Below are positions 9,817-21,699 of a DNA stretch of 64,000 bases, one piece after another. Numbering within the stretch: the first letter of the stretch is position 1; every line of letters begins with the position of its first letter. Origin of the DNA: Cenococcum geophilum 1.58 (Eukaryota; Ascomycota; Dothideomycetes; Gloniales; Gloniaceae); assembly GCA_001692895.1 (NCBI GenBank), contig KV748177.1, positions 3,443,166 to 3,507,165 on the forward strand. Reading direction: 5' to 3'. A program made the position numbers and the translations under genes. Below the pieces are notes generated by a model, which was given only the letters and a program-made list of their open reading frames with translations, ran no database searches and had not been told where the DNA came from.

Positions 9817-12800
9817 TTGCGTCCATTACGCAGAACAATCGCGTTTATAAAGATTTGGTTATACTTTAGGTTAGAAGTGTTACTAAACCTAGGGTCCCAA
9901 GTTAACGTCCGAAACGCGTCAAACAACATCTTAAATTGCCTACCTTTTGATAGCAAACCTACGAGATTCTATAAAACCGAAAACCCTACCTACCTTCGAC
10001 CTATTATAGCGTTAACCTACCCAAAGAAGTACGAAGAAGACATTAACCCAAAGACATGGAATAAAGATATTAACCCTGTAAACGCCGAGCAAAAGGACCT
10101 AAACGGATTCTTATTATACTATATGGTACACTATATAGACAGCGAATACAACGACACTATGCTATAGTATTGCATAAAGGAGGACTTTGTTGGATGGATA
10201 AAGGAAATATAGGCTCTTGCGAATAAGCTTATCGTACGAGACTTCCGTAACTTCCTTCGGGAGAATAAAGTATTTGTCCCTATAGATGGAAGCGCTATTA
10301 GAGACAATATTTAGGAGTAAGTTATTAACGTAAAAGAAGAGCACAAATGGACTCTATAAGGGATTAAGCACTAACTACGCACTATAAAGAAGCTTAACTT
10401 ATGATAAAATCCGAATAATATACTAATAGAGACACGTTTAAATTCTATTGCTTTAGGTATAAGTTCTTATATTCCGTATCTATTGCTTCTATTATCTTTA
10501 GCTCCCCAAAATCCACTAATTTAACCTATAACTTTAACTACTAAATAAGAGCAAGCGTAAGATCCCCTTGCTTCGCGATTTAATAACCTTCGAACCCTAT
10601 TATAGTAAGATTAGGTACTACGCCGTGTTCTATTAAGATCTATATCTCCACTGTAGCCTATAAAGCAATCCCCACCTTAATCTCTAACGCAATTTTAACG
10701 TGGCCTAATACCGCTCGGAGGCACTTTAAAAATGCTTACAGAGCTTATAAAGCTCTATTTGGACTAGGAGAAGAGGTTTAGCGGGGAACTGTATGATATC
10801 CTTAATTCAAAGCTACGTATCTTTTATAACTATTGCTAGAAGGTTAGACTGGAACCTAACTAATATTATAACGCCTACTCCATTATGCTTAAGGGCCGCG
10901 CTAGTACCTTCTATTATAATTATTTGGCAGGAAAAGGATATAATTTTAACCGAATAATATATAAGATAAGATGCTACTTTAAAACAGAGGAGAATAAGCA
11001 GTAGTATATATCGGAGTAGAGAGAGATTACCTTTCTAAGGATTATTGCGATAAACCTAGATGTCTCTTAACTTAATTGTCTTTAAAAGCTCTTTAATCGA
11101 CTTTAGATAATTTAGTGTGGTTTATCTAAATTATATTAAGAGGACTTCAGCCTATGCGATTAAATTATTAGCGTATACTAAGGTGTTAAAGAATGCAACC
11201 TTACTCTCTTTAATCCTGCAAATACTTATAAAGGAGTGTGTGCTTAATTAAGATCCTCTATTGGCACCGCTCTACGCTCTTAAGAAGTACAGCAATTTAA
11301 TACCTAACCCTAACCTACTTTAATCGACCTGGCTAACTAATATGATTATAACTAGACTAACCGAATATATGGTGGCCGCGGTAGGGGATATAGTAGAGGG
11401 TATAATTAACGTTGACCATAAGGCAATTGTGGAGGTTTATTTCGGAGCAATCGTTAGAAGAAGTGCTACGTTTATAAGAAGCCAAATTGCTAGTTAACTA
11501 GGCACCCCCTTAATAGATAAAAGGAGGTATATAATAAGTTTTACCAGAGCGCACAAAACATCGGAAACCGAGAGGTTACTACGGCCTACTTTTAAAGCTT
11601 TTTAGTTTAATATAAAGGCGAAGAAGATCTTAAGGGTAAGGTTAATAAGGCCGAATAGCTTCTTATAGATATGGAAATTAAGGACTACTCTCCTAACCAA
11701 TACTTCACTAAGTATAGTAAGGTAAATAGCACACAAACTATTGCTGTCCTTAATAACTAATCTACGCTTTATTCTATTATAAAGTTAGATATCTTTAATA
11801 AGCTAAAGGAAAGTTCCGCGTTCTCCTTTAACAACAGATACTCGGCGAACGTCTTCTATAGTATTATGCCAGATACTAGAGCCGCAGGAGTATTTATAGT
11901 AGGAGAACCTTAAGTTTAAGCTCTTTAGTAGATTAATAGCTCTGTTTAGATTAACTAATTAACGGCAGGCTAATATATAATTCGCTTTAGTAAGGGTACT
12001 GCGATTTCTTTTGGTATAATTAAGGTCCAAACCCCGTTAGGATGTATTACTTTCCATATTATTCCCACGAACACCCCATTTCTATTCTGCATCCAAGAAA
12101 TAGATAAGTTAGGCGTTAAGCTAGATAACCTTAAAAATATGCTCGTTTAGGGAGATAATCGGGTGCCCGTTATACGCAAGTGGGGTCACCCTTAGTTACT
12201 CCTTTAATAGCTAGAAAGGAGCGTTGCTTAGAGCTATTTGACTAAGTTGGAGTTACGTTAACTACACCGTTGCTTTAGTCATCTATCAGTTTATAGATTG
12301 CTTAGGGTTCTTTAGTAAGTAGGTTATAAAGTTAAGGCTAAGACGATTAAGTATCTTATAAAGTACTACTATTACTACTAAATAAACTAGAAGTCCCCTG
12401 GCCGATTCAAGTTCACCCTTAAAGATAACTACGACTTCAACTTCTATATTATTATTGATATTATATACCTTAGCGGCAAGCCAGTACTCCAAGTTATTAA
12501 CCTCTTAACTTCCTTCTAAGCCGTACGCTTTCTAAAGAATATATTAGCTAGGAATGTATGGATACTCTCTAATTATGCTAGATTAATGTCTACCTAGGAC
12601 CCCCTAATTGAGTTATTCACGACGAAGGAAGGAACTTCTTATCTATAGAGTTTCGGTAATAGGCAAAGATAATAGAAATTAAGGTTAAGGAAGTCCCTAT
12701 TAAGGCACATAATAGTATTAGAAAAGTAGAATGATATTACACGCTATTACGCCAAGCATATAAGATTATTTCTTTAGAACTAAAGGGCGCTAGTAAAGAG

Positions 12801-15060
12801 CTTATATTATAGATGGCTATTAAGGCTGTTAACGATTCCGCTAGCCCAGATAGGCTCGTACCTACGTTACTAGTCTTTAGTGCCTACCCTTAAATAACTA
12901 ATAATTCTTTACTATCTCTATCCGTTATATAACGAGCTGAGGCTATTTATAAGGCAATAAAGGAGGTGCGCCGCATCTACGCTACGTGCTAGGTTAACAA
13001 CGTACTAAGAATAAGAAACGGCCTAAATACCTTAATAATAATAGATTTACCACTCTAATCTAAAGTACGGGTATGGCGTAAGAAAGGGGGCTGGTTAGGC
13101 CTATACACACTTATCGCTATTAAGGGTTAAACTTATACTCTTTAGATGCCCTATAAACCCACTTAATTCCGCTTAACTATTATTAAGCCCTACTATAGGG
13201 ACGATAGTTTTAAGCCTTTATAGGATGCTATAGAGGATACCCTAAAGGAGAACCATAATTAACGTGCTCTAGAAGGCGACTACGATTCTAATATAATTAT
13301 AGTAGATATGCCGTAACCACGGCGCGGTAGAGGTCGCCTAAAGGGATTATAAAATTGCTAATATCTTATTAATTTAAAGAGTAATTTATTACCACCATTA
13401 AGAGTAGAGTTAAGTTGTTAATAGCCTTTATAATAGTTAAAGAGAAGGCAAACTTTAAGCTTGTAAAATAACTCTAAAAGGAAGGCCGTATTATAACTTT
13501 AGGAGCCCCTTTCTAAGCATTTAATAAGTAGGAGATTAACGGTCTTATTACAAGAGGAGTCTTTAAATTTAAGAAGTATAACCCTACTAAGTTTAATAGA
13601 GTTCGTATCTTTAAGTTAAGAATAGTTTATAAGATTAAAGGCAAAGCTACTAATACCCCATTTAAGAAGTCGAGACTAGTTATTTAAGGCTATAATAATA
13701 ATAGTAAGGAAGTAATTCTTATATAATCCCCTATGATTTAATAAGCTAGTTAGCGAGTTATTATTACGCTAGCTTCCTCCTTAATAAAGAATAGAATAGC
13801 GGTTTATTTATAAGATATTACTTAAGCCTATACCTAATTAGAGATGCGCCTTTAGCGCTTAATACTAGCATACCTTTTAGAGTAAATTCGCTACCAATAT
13901 CCTAAAGATATAATTATGGTTATACTTAAGCCATTATATAGAATTGCAGAGGTAGGAACTTACTAGTGGGCTACTTATAGTAAGCACTATAAAGAGAAGC
14001 TTTTAATAACTACTTCTATATTTAACCCCTACTTCCTTATTATAACTACGGGAACTCTATTTAGAATTGTTGGCATATAAACTAATAATATAATTATCTT
14101 AGGAGACGGCTAATTTTTAGCCCTTAAAGAAGATAAGCTAGTAAAGGTAAATCTTATAGTAAAGCTAAAGGAAAGACTTAACTTAATAACACCACTGCTC
14201 TTTAATAAATGTATCCTCTCCCTAAATAAGGATTCTATTGCTTTATGTTAGAAGGGTTAAGGTAAGAAGATTAACGTTATTAACGTTAATTCTCTAAAAT
14301 AAGGATATGTGAAGTAACGCGCTTGCGGAGCTTATATTACTTCTATCTATTAACCTAAGGCTTTCTTTAATCTCTCTATTGCCGCCTAACACTAGGAACT
14401 AACTAAGGAAGATATTCTTGCCCTAAATAAGCGCCTTTTTTAGTAAATAAACTATCTTAATTGGGGATTACTTTATATGCCTATTAACCTTCCTACTACT
14501 AAGCTCTTTATATTTGTTAATAGATCGTTTATAAACAATAAAGATTTTAGCTCCTAGCTAGGATATAAGATTATTATTATAAACGAATTTACTAGAGAAA
14601 ATGACTTTATAATCTACAGTAATTTTATTTATTAGAGCTTAACTAAGAGTAAGCGCGTTATTTAAAGCGTTCTAGCGTTAGAGATATATAGAATAGTTAG
14701 TAGAGTTAATATAGTAATTACAATTAGAACTACCCTAAAGATAATTATAAATTAACTCGAATTTCCCGTTATCCCTATAATTGTGTATACCGACTTATAT
14801 TCCCTTTATAAGTGCTTAGTTAAGCTTAATACCATAAAGGAGAAGCGCCTTATAATTGACATTATGGCACTTTAGCAATTCTATAAATAGCAAAAACTCT
14901 TTAAGATTTAATGGATTAATAGCTAAGACAACCTGGTAAATATAATAATAAAGGTAAACCTAAATAAGGCTCTAGAAACGTTTGTTAATATAAATACTCT
15001 ATATATATGGGTTAAAGGTTAGGTTAAAAGGGAGTAAGAGTATAACATTCCGCAGACCCT
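9817..15060 (+). pseudogene. Copia-1 gag-pol polyprotein, RIP-inactivated
   Basis: One collinear reading in Copia order, broken by dozens of TAG/TAA codons. The gag N-terminus is open for 116 codons (9817-10167). The zinc knuckle is at ~11460-11510 (KKCYVYKKPNC; Cys-to-Tyr). The protease motif is near 11870 (MPDTRAAGVFIVGEP; DTGA became DTRA). GAG-pre-integrase follows at ~12255 (LHRCFSHLSVYRLL) and the integrase core at ~12430-12800 (FYIIIDIIYLSGKPVLQVI). RT runs ~13590-14250 with VILKPLYRIAEVG and TNNIIILGDGQF (catalytic Asp pair now Asn-Asn). RNase H is at ~14500-14960 (FVNRSFINNKDF, RENDFIIYSNF, VYTDLYSLYKC). It lies between the two LTRs of Copia-1. Inactive as it stands. Confidence 0.9.
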
Positions 15061-15257
15061 GATTTCAACTAGCCAATTAGGATTTTCCATACCCGGCATG
15101 AAAAATCGCTATTAGCTCGCTTACTACTAGCGCCTTGGCGGCCCCTCGCCTTCGCGTTAACCCCTAACGTTCTTCTTCTTCTTCTTCGCTTAGTATCTTT
15201 GTATAGTAGTAATTTATAAGTATATATAGATAGCAACTATAAAAGAAGAGTTGCTAG

Positions 15258-15427
15258 TGTTGGGAATAAGGCAAGCGGTCGTCACGTGTTGTCGCGGCAC
15301 TAGCGTGGCGAGGAGCCTTAAGCTCTTCGCCCTTCCTTATTCTAATTAAAAATTAAGCATTATTAAAACAACATTACTATATCTACTCGAGTAGTACTGG
15401 TGAGGGAGTTACCCTATATTACCAACA
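15258..15427 (+). repeat. Copia-1 3' LTR (170 bp)
   Basis: TGTTGGGAATAAGG ... TTACCAACA, same length as the 5' LTR, followed by the ATAAT target duplicate. Confidence 0.93.
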
Positions 15428-16174
15428 ATAATAAAGGGTAAAATTTACTTCCCTATTAACCTAACGCCTTATATTAAAGTAACCCACTCCTAATTACTAG
15501 GCTATAATTTCTTATATTTACTAGGTTTATTAGCCCCTATAATAATAAGCTAAGGTATAATTTTGCCTATTATAAACCCTAACTTATTAAAATTATAGGT
15601 GTCTTTATTAAGGATACCGTACTTAAGCTTAATTAATTAAATAAGTATAAACTAGGGATAGATAACTGCTAGGTCCTTATAGGCGGCTCGCTAGTAGTTA
15701 TACGGTCGGGTTTATCTTATTTTAAGCTTAGGTCTATAGTATATAAAGTAGTTAACTTAGCACTTACTAATAGGCTTCTAACCCCACTCTTTTAGTAGTT
15801 TATTAGCTATATCTTATACTAAGTCCTTTAAGGGCGGTATTCTATATATATTATTATTAAGTATATACTATATAATCGTCTATTTTTTAAGGGGAGTTAT
15901 TTATTTTAAGTTTAGTTTATAGTTATATTAAGGGTATTATCCGGTAAGTTAGTTATAGAGTATTATTTACGGTACGTTATAGATTTTAAAAGCGCGTTTT
16001 TTTGTTTTAACTTAGTATAAATTAAAAGCTAAGATAGTAAGCTGTATTAAGCCTTTAGTATAAGCTAAATTTATATTGCGTTATGGTGCTATTATGTGTT
16101 GCGTTTACGCGTCGGGTCGTAGACGAAGAAGTGTTAACTTGGTGATAATATTAACTCGATAATAAAATACGTTA
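15428..16174 (-). pseudogene. pogo-A2 transposase N-terminal part and right TIR
   Basis: Reverse counterpart of 36201-36951 in pogo-A1. It holds the transposase N-terminal half (RPLKDLV, GILNKDTYNFNKLGF, PSKYKKL, EWVTLI in degenerate form) and ends in the terminal inverted repeat, whose outer end is TAACGTATTTTATTATCGAG read inward from 16174. The terminal TA at 16173-16174 is the expected pogo/mariner target dinucleotide. To the right lies Gypsy-B, so pogo-A2 inserted in Gypsy-B just upstream of its reverse transcriptase domain. Confidence 0.85.
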
Positions 16175-18554
16175 TCCCTTTTATAAATTTTCCTAAATAA
16201 ACTCTTTAAGTGCCTATAACTCCTTTTTTATAAGCTTATAGGTTAGGTAAAACCTTAAATTTATTCCTAGTTCTAACTTTATCTTATAGTCCTACGCTAT
16301 ATACTCTAATAGCTTTTTACTTTTTAGTAACTATAGTTTTTTACTATATTTATAGTATCTCTTTAGTATATAACTTAATCCCTAATTAGTTTCTTTATAT
16401 ATTACTCTAACTTAGTTTATTATTATATCTTATATTATTAAATATTTTTTATATTAACCTAACCTATAACCTAATTAATCTTTAGATTATATTTCTATAA
16501 CTAAGGTATTTCTAATACTACCTTATCTTATCCTAATAGTAAGATATTAAAAAATATTCTAACTTATTTCCCTTTAATGGTTATCTAAATAGGTCCTATT
16601 TTCAGGTTAATAATACTTCCTTTATAGGCTATTAGATCTTCTAAAATTATTACTAGCAAATATAGGTACTCCTTTTATCTATATAGTAGTCCTATCCTTT
16701 TAACTATTATTAGTAAAATATAGTTCCTTATTACTTTACTATCTACTAATACTTTAAACTACTAATTTTACTAATTAATTCTTAAATTTAGGTATTATTC
16801 TTAAATTCCTTTAAGGGTTTAAGGCTCTACTACTAGTTCCCTTTAGTTTTATAGGCCTCTACTTTTCCTAACTATTAGCTACTAGATTCTACTTATACTT
16901 AGTTTACTTTTAACTAATATTTAATTTGCTTCTTTTCTTTAATATACTATAGATAGATATTCTTTAGGCATTCCCACTACTATTATTTATTTAGGTATTC
17001 TTCCATAAGGAATCTTCCTAGTTAAAATATTGAGTCCCCTTATCCTTAAACTTCTACTAGGTGCCAACTATATATATACTTAGTATTTTTATATTTTACC
17101 TTTTCTAATACCTAATATATCCTTACTAGGTACTTCTAGTTCTTTTCTTTTAGTGCTTTATATATATTATATATATTATCTATATATATAATCTATACTA
17201 ATATATAATACGCTTAGTATTTTAGGTTAACTCTTAGCTTATTTTTATTCTTAAGTTTAAACCTATACTATATTAATCTAAGCATTATAACTTTATTTAC
17301 TAGTATTAAGATTTACTTCTTACTTCTTTAGTTCTTTAATTACTCCTTTAAATCCTTTAATATTATAATTAAGGCTCCTTTAATATAAGTTATAGCCTTC
17401 TCTATAATTAGATAGTTTTAGATAACTTATTTATTTAGCTATATATAGAAATCTTTTTATTTATTATTATATCGCTACCTATACCACTTTTAGCATAGCT
17501 TTTTAAGTATATATAGTCTATCCGTAAGGAAGTATCTTCTTATTACTATATTATAATAACCTTTTATATATTATTTTTTAAACCTAGTTAAAATCCCTAA
17601 ATCCTCTTTATCTTCTAGTTTAGTAAGCTACTTAGCTCTTAGTATGCCTACTCTTAGCCTATTAATAATTTATTATATAGATACTCTATCTTTTATACGT
17701 CCTAGTATACTAAATCTCTTATTTAGTTTTTATTCTTACTATATGGTAATTCTTATTTTAAATTCTACCGTAGTTTTTATTTATTTATATCTTATAAGTA
17801 GATCCTTAAAGTCTTTTTACTTTTTAATTTTAGTATTAACTTTTTAATCTTTAGGCTAAATACTATATTTACCTAGGATTACTATAGACCTTATTTATTC
17901 TCTAAATTCTTAGTTCTTTAAAATCTTTAATTTTAAACTTATTTTTTTCTTAAGCTTTACTCCTATCTTAATCTAACTAGACTTAGGTATTTTTATCTTA
18001 TCTTAAGAGTCTTAAATTTTACTTATCTTATCTTAAGAATCTTATACCTTTAAGAAACTCTATCCTAAGCTTATTTATATATTTTTAAACTAAGCTACTA
18101 CCCTACTTTATTAGTTTTCGTCTATTATAGGTCCTTAGGTTCCTTATATCTCTTTATAAAAATCTTAAATCTATAGCCTTTTACCTTTATTAGGTAGTAA
18201 ATTAGCATTAGTAATTATTTACCTACTTAATCCCTTTAGGATACTCTTTCTACCGTTTTATAAAGCAATAGATGCCGTATCTAATAGTATTATAATTCTT
18301 ATTACTAAACCTTACTTTATAGCGGTCTTAGTCTCTACTTCTATTATTACGTCCTTAAGGTCTATATACTCCTAGTAAGCTACCTTTATTACCTCTTTAT
18401 TACTAAATATTTCGCTTATATTAAATTTATTATCCTTAATATCTAATCTATATAATAGTTTATTAGTTCCCTTATACTTTAAAGGTTTTAGCTCCTATAG
18501 CTAATAGCTTATACTATACTTAGCGTCCTTATAAATTTAGTATATATTATTATA
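16175..18554 (-). pseudogene. Gypsy-B, end of gag to protease/RT junction, RIP-inactivated
   Basis: Minus strand, continuing Gypsy-B leftward from the LINE-1 insertion. It starts with NIYIYKDAKYSISYQ, the part after the gag zinc knuckle that in fungal Gypsy elements reads roughly CYxDxCxxHxxxK. A long, stop-ridden frame follows. Near 16270-16175 it reads DYKIKLELGINLRFYLTYKL and then KKELQALKEFIQENLQKG, the usual sequence just before the Gypsy reverse transcriptase. The middle (~16700-17900) has low complexity after RIP and I could not place a protease motif there. The RT itself is cut off by pogo-A2 and is not found in this window. Confidence 0.7.
18541..18554. repeat. LINE-1 target-site duplication, left copy
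   Basis: TATATATTATTATA, repeated exactly at 20705-20718. Removing LINE-1 with one copy rejoins the Gypsy-B gag frame on the minus strand (AFYYN with NIYIYKDAK). Confidence 0.85.
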
Positions 18555-20410
18555 CTACCGCCCTATTGCCTTAGAGAATACCCTTAGCAAGATCTTAGAA
18601 AGGGTAATAGCGGACCGCATAGCAGACACGGCTGAGGAACACGCCCTACTACTACAAAGCTAAATGGGGGCAAGAAAGAACCGCTCAACACTATCAGCAC
18701 TTACGCTACTCGCTGCCACCATCAAATCTGCATGGGCGATGCGAAGGGACTTCGTAGTATCAATGCTCAGCCTAGATATCAGTGGCGCCTACGATAATAT
18801 ACCCCACAAGCGTCTCCTATACATCCTTAGGGCAAAAGGCTTCCCAGAATAGATTATATAATTTATTTAAGGGTTTACAGGTCAAAAAGAAACATTACTA
18901 GTCTTTAGCGGATACTAAAGCCCCCCTATCGCAGTTGCAATAGGAATACTATAAGGATTACCCCTCTTGCCTATACTCTTCCTTTTCTTTATAAGCAACC
19001 TGCTTAACTCCTTTAAGGAAGGGGCAACCTAGGGGATAGGCTTTGTTGATAATATAAACCTAATTATATATAGGCCAACAGCCGCAAAGAATTGTAGAAC
19101 ACTAGAGAAAGTATATAATACCTGTATAGAATAGGCAAGACGATATAGAGTCCAATTCTTACTAGAGAAATACCAGCTAATCCATTTTATAAGAAAACGC
19201 AACTAATCTGCAGATCTCTAGTATATAATTCGCATCTAAGGCTTTAGGGGTTAACCAGTTCAGGGCCTAAGAGTATTAGGAGTATAGGTAGACAGTAAGC
19301 TCCGGTAGAGCGCACATGCGGCGCAAGCGGCCTGTAAGGGCCAAGCACAGTATATCACATTATCTAGGATCGTTAATTCCACATAGGGTCCATGCTTCTA
19401 GAGGTCACGCCTACTATATATAGCAGTTGTCTAGCCAACCATAACATATAGGTCTAGTATCTGGGCCATTAGAGAATCTAAGAAAGGCCCCCCTAAATCG
19501 CTCCTTAAACTACTCTAAAAGGTCTAAACAGCCTGCCTCCGGAGTATAATAGGCGGATATAAGCGAAAGGCTACAGCTCTGCTTAAGAAGGAAGCTAATA
19601 TTCCCCCCCTATAACTATATATTAAAGCCGCTGCAATATAAAAGGCGCAAAAGGAACGTAACTCTAATGTTATAAAGTATATTAAGACACGCCTAAATAA
19701 ACTATAGAGGGATTTTAGGGCGCCTTGTAGGAGAACAAACCAATAACCCTAAAGTAGGGAAGATATATTAGAGAAACAGGTAAAGAAAGCAGAAGAAGAA
19801 TAGTGCTGCTTTAGGGCCTAGGCCTATATAGAGAAAGAAGGGAAACGTGTAAGAGGCCAGTAAGGATAATAGTAAGAGAGAGAAAGGAGCTAAAGTAAAG
19901 CATAAAAGAACGCCGGGAAACCATCTACTATAATATAATACTGGCTGGACTAACGCTAGAGAGGTATATAGGAGTTAAAGATATAGAGGCTAACTAAGGT
20001 AAGAGGAACCTAAGCCGTAGCATAGTTAACGCTATGGGGGGTAAACACCCTAGGGCTTTAAGAAGGCCTAATGAAGGCAGAAAATATAATGGTACCGCTC
20101 TTAAGAACAGGAATAATAGGACTAAAAGACTGGCTCTACTAGGTGGGTGTCCTAGTAGGTAGCCTAAGATGTAAATATGGCTGGCTAAGACAGACACCAA
20201 AACACGTAATACTATTATACCCCTTACGCACTAACTAAGAAGTAATGCTCTTAGTAGCTGGTATAGAGAACTATAAGATACTACTCTTAATATAAAAAGG
20301 CCTTAAGGCGGTTACCTAGTGGCTTATTAGCTAAAATGTACTAAACCAGTTTTGGGTCGTAAAGGAAATAATAATAAAGGGCGGAAGGGCGAGCAACGGG
20401 CGCCCCCTAA
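18555..20410 (+). pseudogene. LINE-1 reverse transcriptase remnant
   Basis: Recognisable RT blocks: ENTLSKILERVIADRIAD; GARKNRSTLSALTLLAATIK (18664-); SMLSLDISGAYDNIPHKRLL (~18760, the first catalytic Asp in DISGAYD is kept); GLPLLPILFLFFISNLLN (~18955); GIGFVDNINLII (~19035, FVDD changed to FVDN). The post-RT region holds LLKLL*KVQTACLRSIIGGYK (~19500) and KEANIPPL*LYIKAAA (~19590). Stops are RIP-type. I see no clear RNase H; the last ~700 codable bases are degenerate. The central part (18664-18852) is open for 62 codons. Confidence 0.85.
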
Positions 20411-20704
20411 TAACTCTATAGTAGTAAAGTAAAGTGTATAATACTAGCGCGTCCGTAGGCTAGTTACGGCAGTAGTGGTTCCCAAGGAGGTTAAAAAGTA
20501 AGGTAGTAGGAGCACTATAGGTAACTTGTAGGCGCCTTATAAGCGCCTTATAGGCGAGTCCTAAGAGGCAGGGAGATGGATTACGGGGTTTTCTCAAGTT
20601 AAGTCTTTCTTAAGTTGAGTTTTCTCCCTATATGTAAATAAGGAGTAGTCCGCGTGGGCCCAATAGGGATCCGAATCGGACGTTAAGCAATAAATTATTA
20701 TTAT
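18555..20704 (+). mobile_element. LINE-1, 5'-truncated Tad-like non-LTR retrotransposon
   Basis: The copy begins inside the reverse transcriptase (YRPIALENTLSKILERVIADR at ~18550) and runs to a short T-rich 3' end (AAGCAATAAATTATTAT) at 20704. A 14-bp target duplication flanks it (18541-18554 and 20705-20718). It disrupts the gag of Gypsy-B. A 5' truncation with a longish target duplication is normal for target-primed reverse transcription. Confidence 0.88.
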
Positions 20705-21227
20705 TATATATTATTATAATAAAACGCGAAACTTTTAACCAAATATTCTTTTATTCCTTATAGTATACTATTATCTCTTTATATATATATATCTTTTACT
20801 AGTTAGGTTTCCTTTACTATATAATTATACTAACTACTTTTATAGTCTTTAGTAAAATAACCCTATTTTCCGTAATTTATATAAGCTCTATCTTTAACCA
20901 TTTTTATTATTATAGGTTACGCCTAAATATCTTCTACTATTAAGATCCCTAGTTCAGCCTATATTCCCCTAGCCTTTAATTATTAGGTCCTTACCCTTTA
21001 GGCTTTTATAGTTATTTTATTTATTTTTTATAGGTTTCTTTAGTACCGCTTAGGTCTATTAGCTCTACGCTATATTATAGTTTTTAGGTTTATTTTAGTT
21101 ATTATATACTTTACGCCTTATACGACTATAGAACTCTATCTTAACCTCTTTTAGCCTATTTCCGTTAATAGATTCTATTATCTATCTTAATTACTTAATT
21201 AATTAATTCTCTTAAATCGTCTATATA
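20705..21227 (-). pseudogene. Gypsy-B gag, zinc-knuckle part
   Basis: Minus-strand continuation of the gag between the Copia-2 and LINE-1 insertions. It starts DDLRELIN*VIKIDNRIY next to the Copia-2 site. Near 20880-20830 it reads RAYINYGK*GYFTKDYKSS, a CCHC zinc knuckle whose Cys residues have become Tyr and whose His has become Tyr, the changes RIP makes to TGC/TGT and CAT. The knuckle identifies the host as Gypsy gag. Stops are TAG/TAA only. Confidence 0.8.
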
Positions 21228-21443
21228 TGTTAGTTACACAAAGTAATATCACGTAGCTACGGTTCGTAAATAGTATGATGATTGTTATTCTGTATATCTT
21301 TTAGGGAGGGCGAGGAGCTTAAGGCTCCTCGCCACACTAGTACCGCGGCGACACGTGACGGCAACTTACCGCACGTAACGGCAACTTGCTACATATGACG
21401 GTAATATACCTTATATAGTAACCACTTACCTTTATTCCTAACA
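21228..21443 (-). repeat. Copia-2 3' LTR (216 bp)
   Basis: The plus strand reads TGTTAGTTACACAAAG ... TTTATTCCTAACA. It contains the inverted repeat GCGAGGAGC-TTAAG-GCTCCTCGC and three tandem ~20-bp CACGTGACGGCAACTTGC units. It differs from the other LTR by transitions of the RIP kind. Confidence 0.93.
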
Positions 21444-21699
21444 CTAGTAACTCTTTTTTTATAGTTGCCATCTATATATATATACCGCTCGACTAGCGGA
21501 ATAAATGTTAATCCTCCTTACTTACTATTACTATTATACTATAAGTCTTACTGTCCCAAAATTTGCCTTTTAGCATATAGTGCTTTCTTGCTTAGGAGTT
21601 ATAGGTAGATATCTTGTTTAGAGGGCCGCTAAGGCGCTAGTAGTAAGCGAGCCAATAGCGATTTTCTATCCCGGGGATAGAAAATCCTAATTAGCTAGG

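Larger units (their letters stand above)
9468..15427 (+). mobile_element. Copia-1, complete LTR retrotransposon inserted in pogo-A2
   Basis: Two LTRs of 170 bp (9468-9637 and 15258-15427) flank a Copia gag-pol. The 5-bp target duplication ATAAT is visible at 9463-9467 and 15428-15432. The uninterrupted site occurs once, in reverse, in pogo-A1 near 36946-36951, where one copy of ATTAT lies between the same flanks, so the insertion is proven within this window. Its family is shared with Copia-2: similar gag knuckle and a similar LTR core with an inverted repeat around AGGAGCCTTAAGCTC. Confidence 0.95.
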
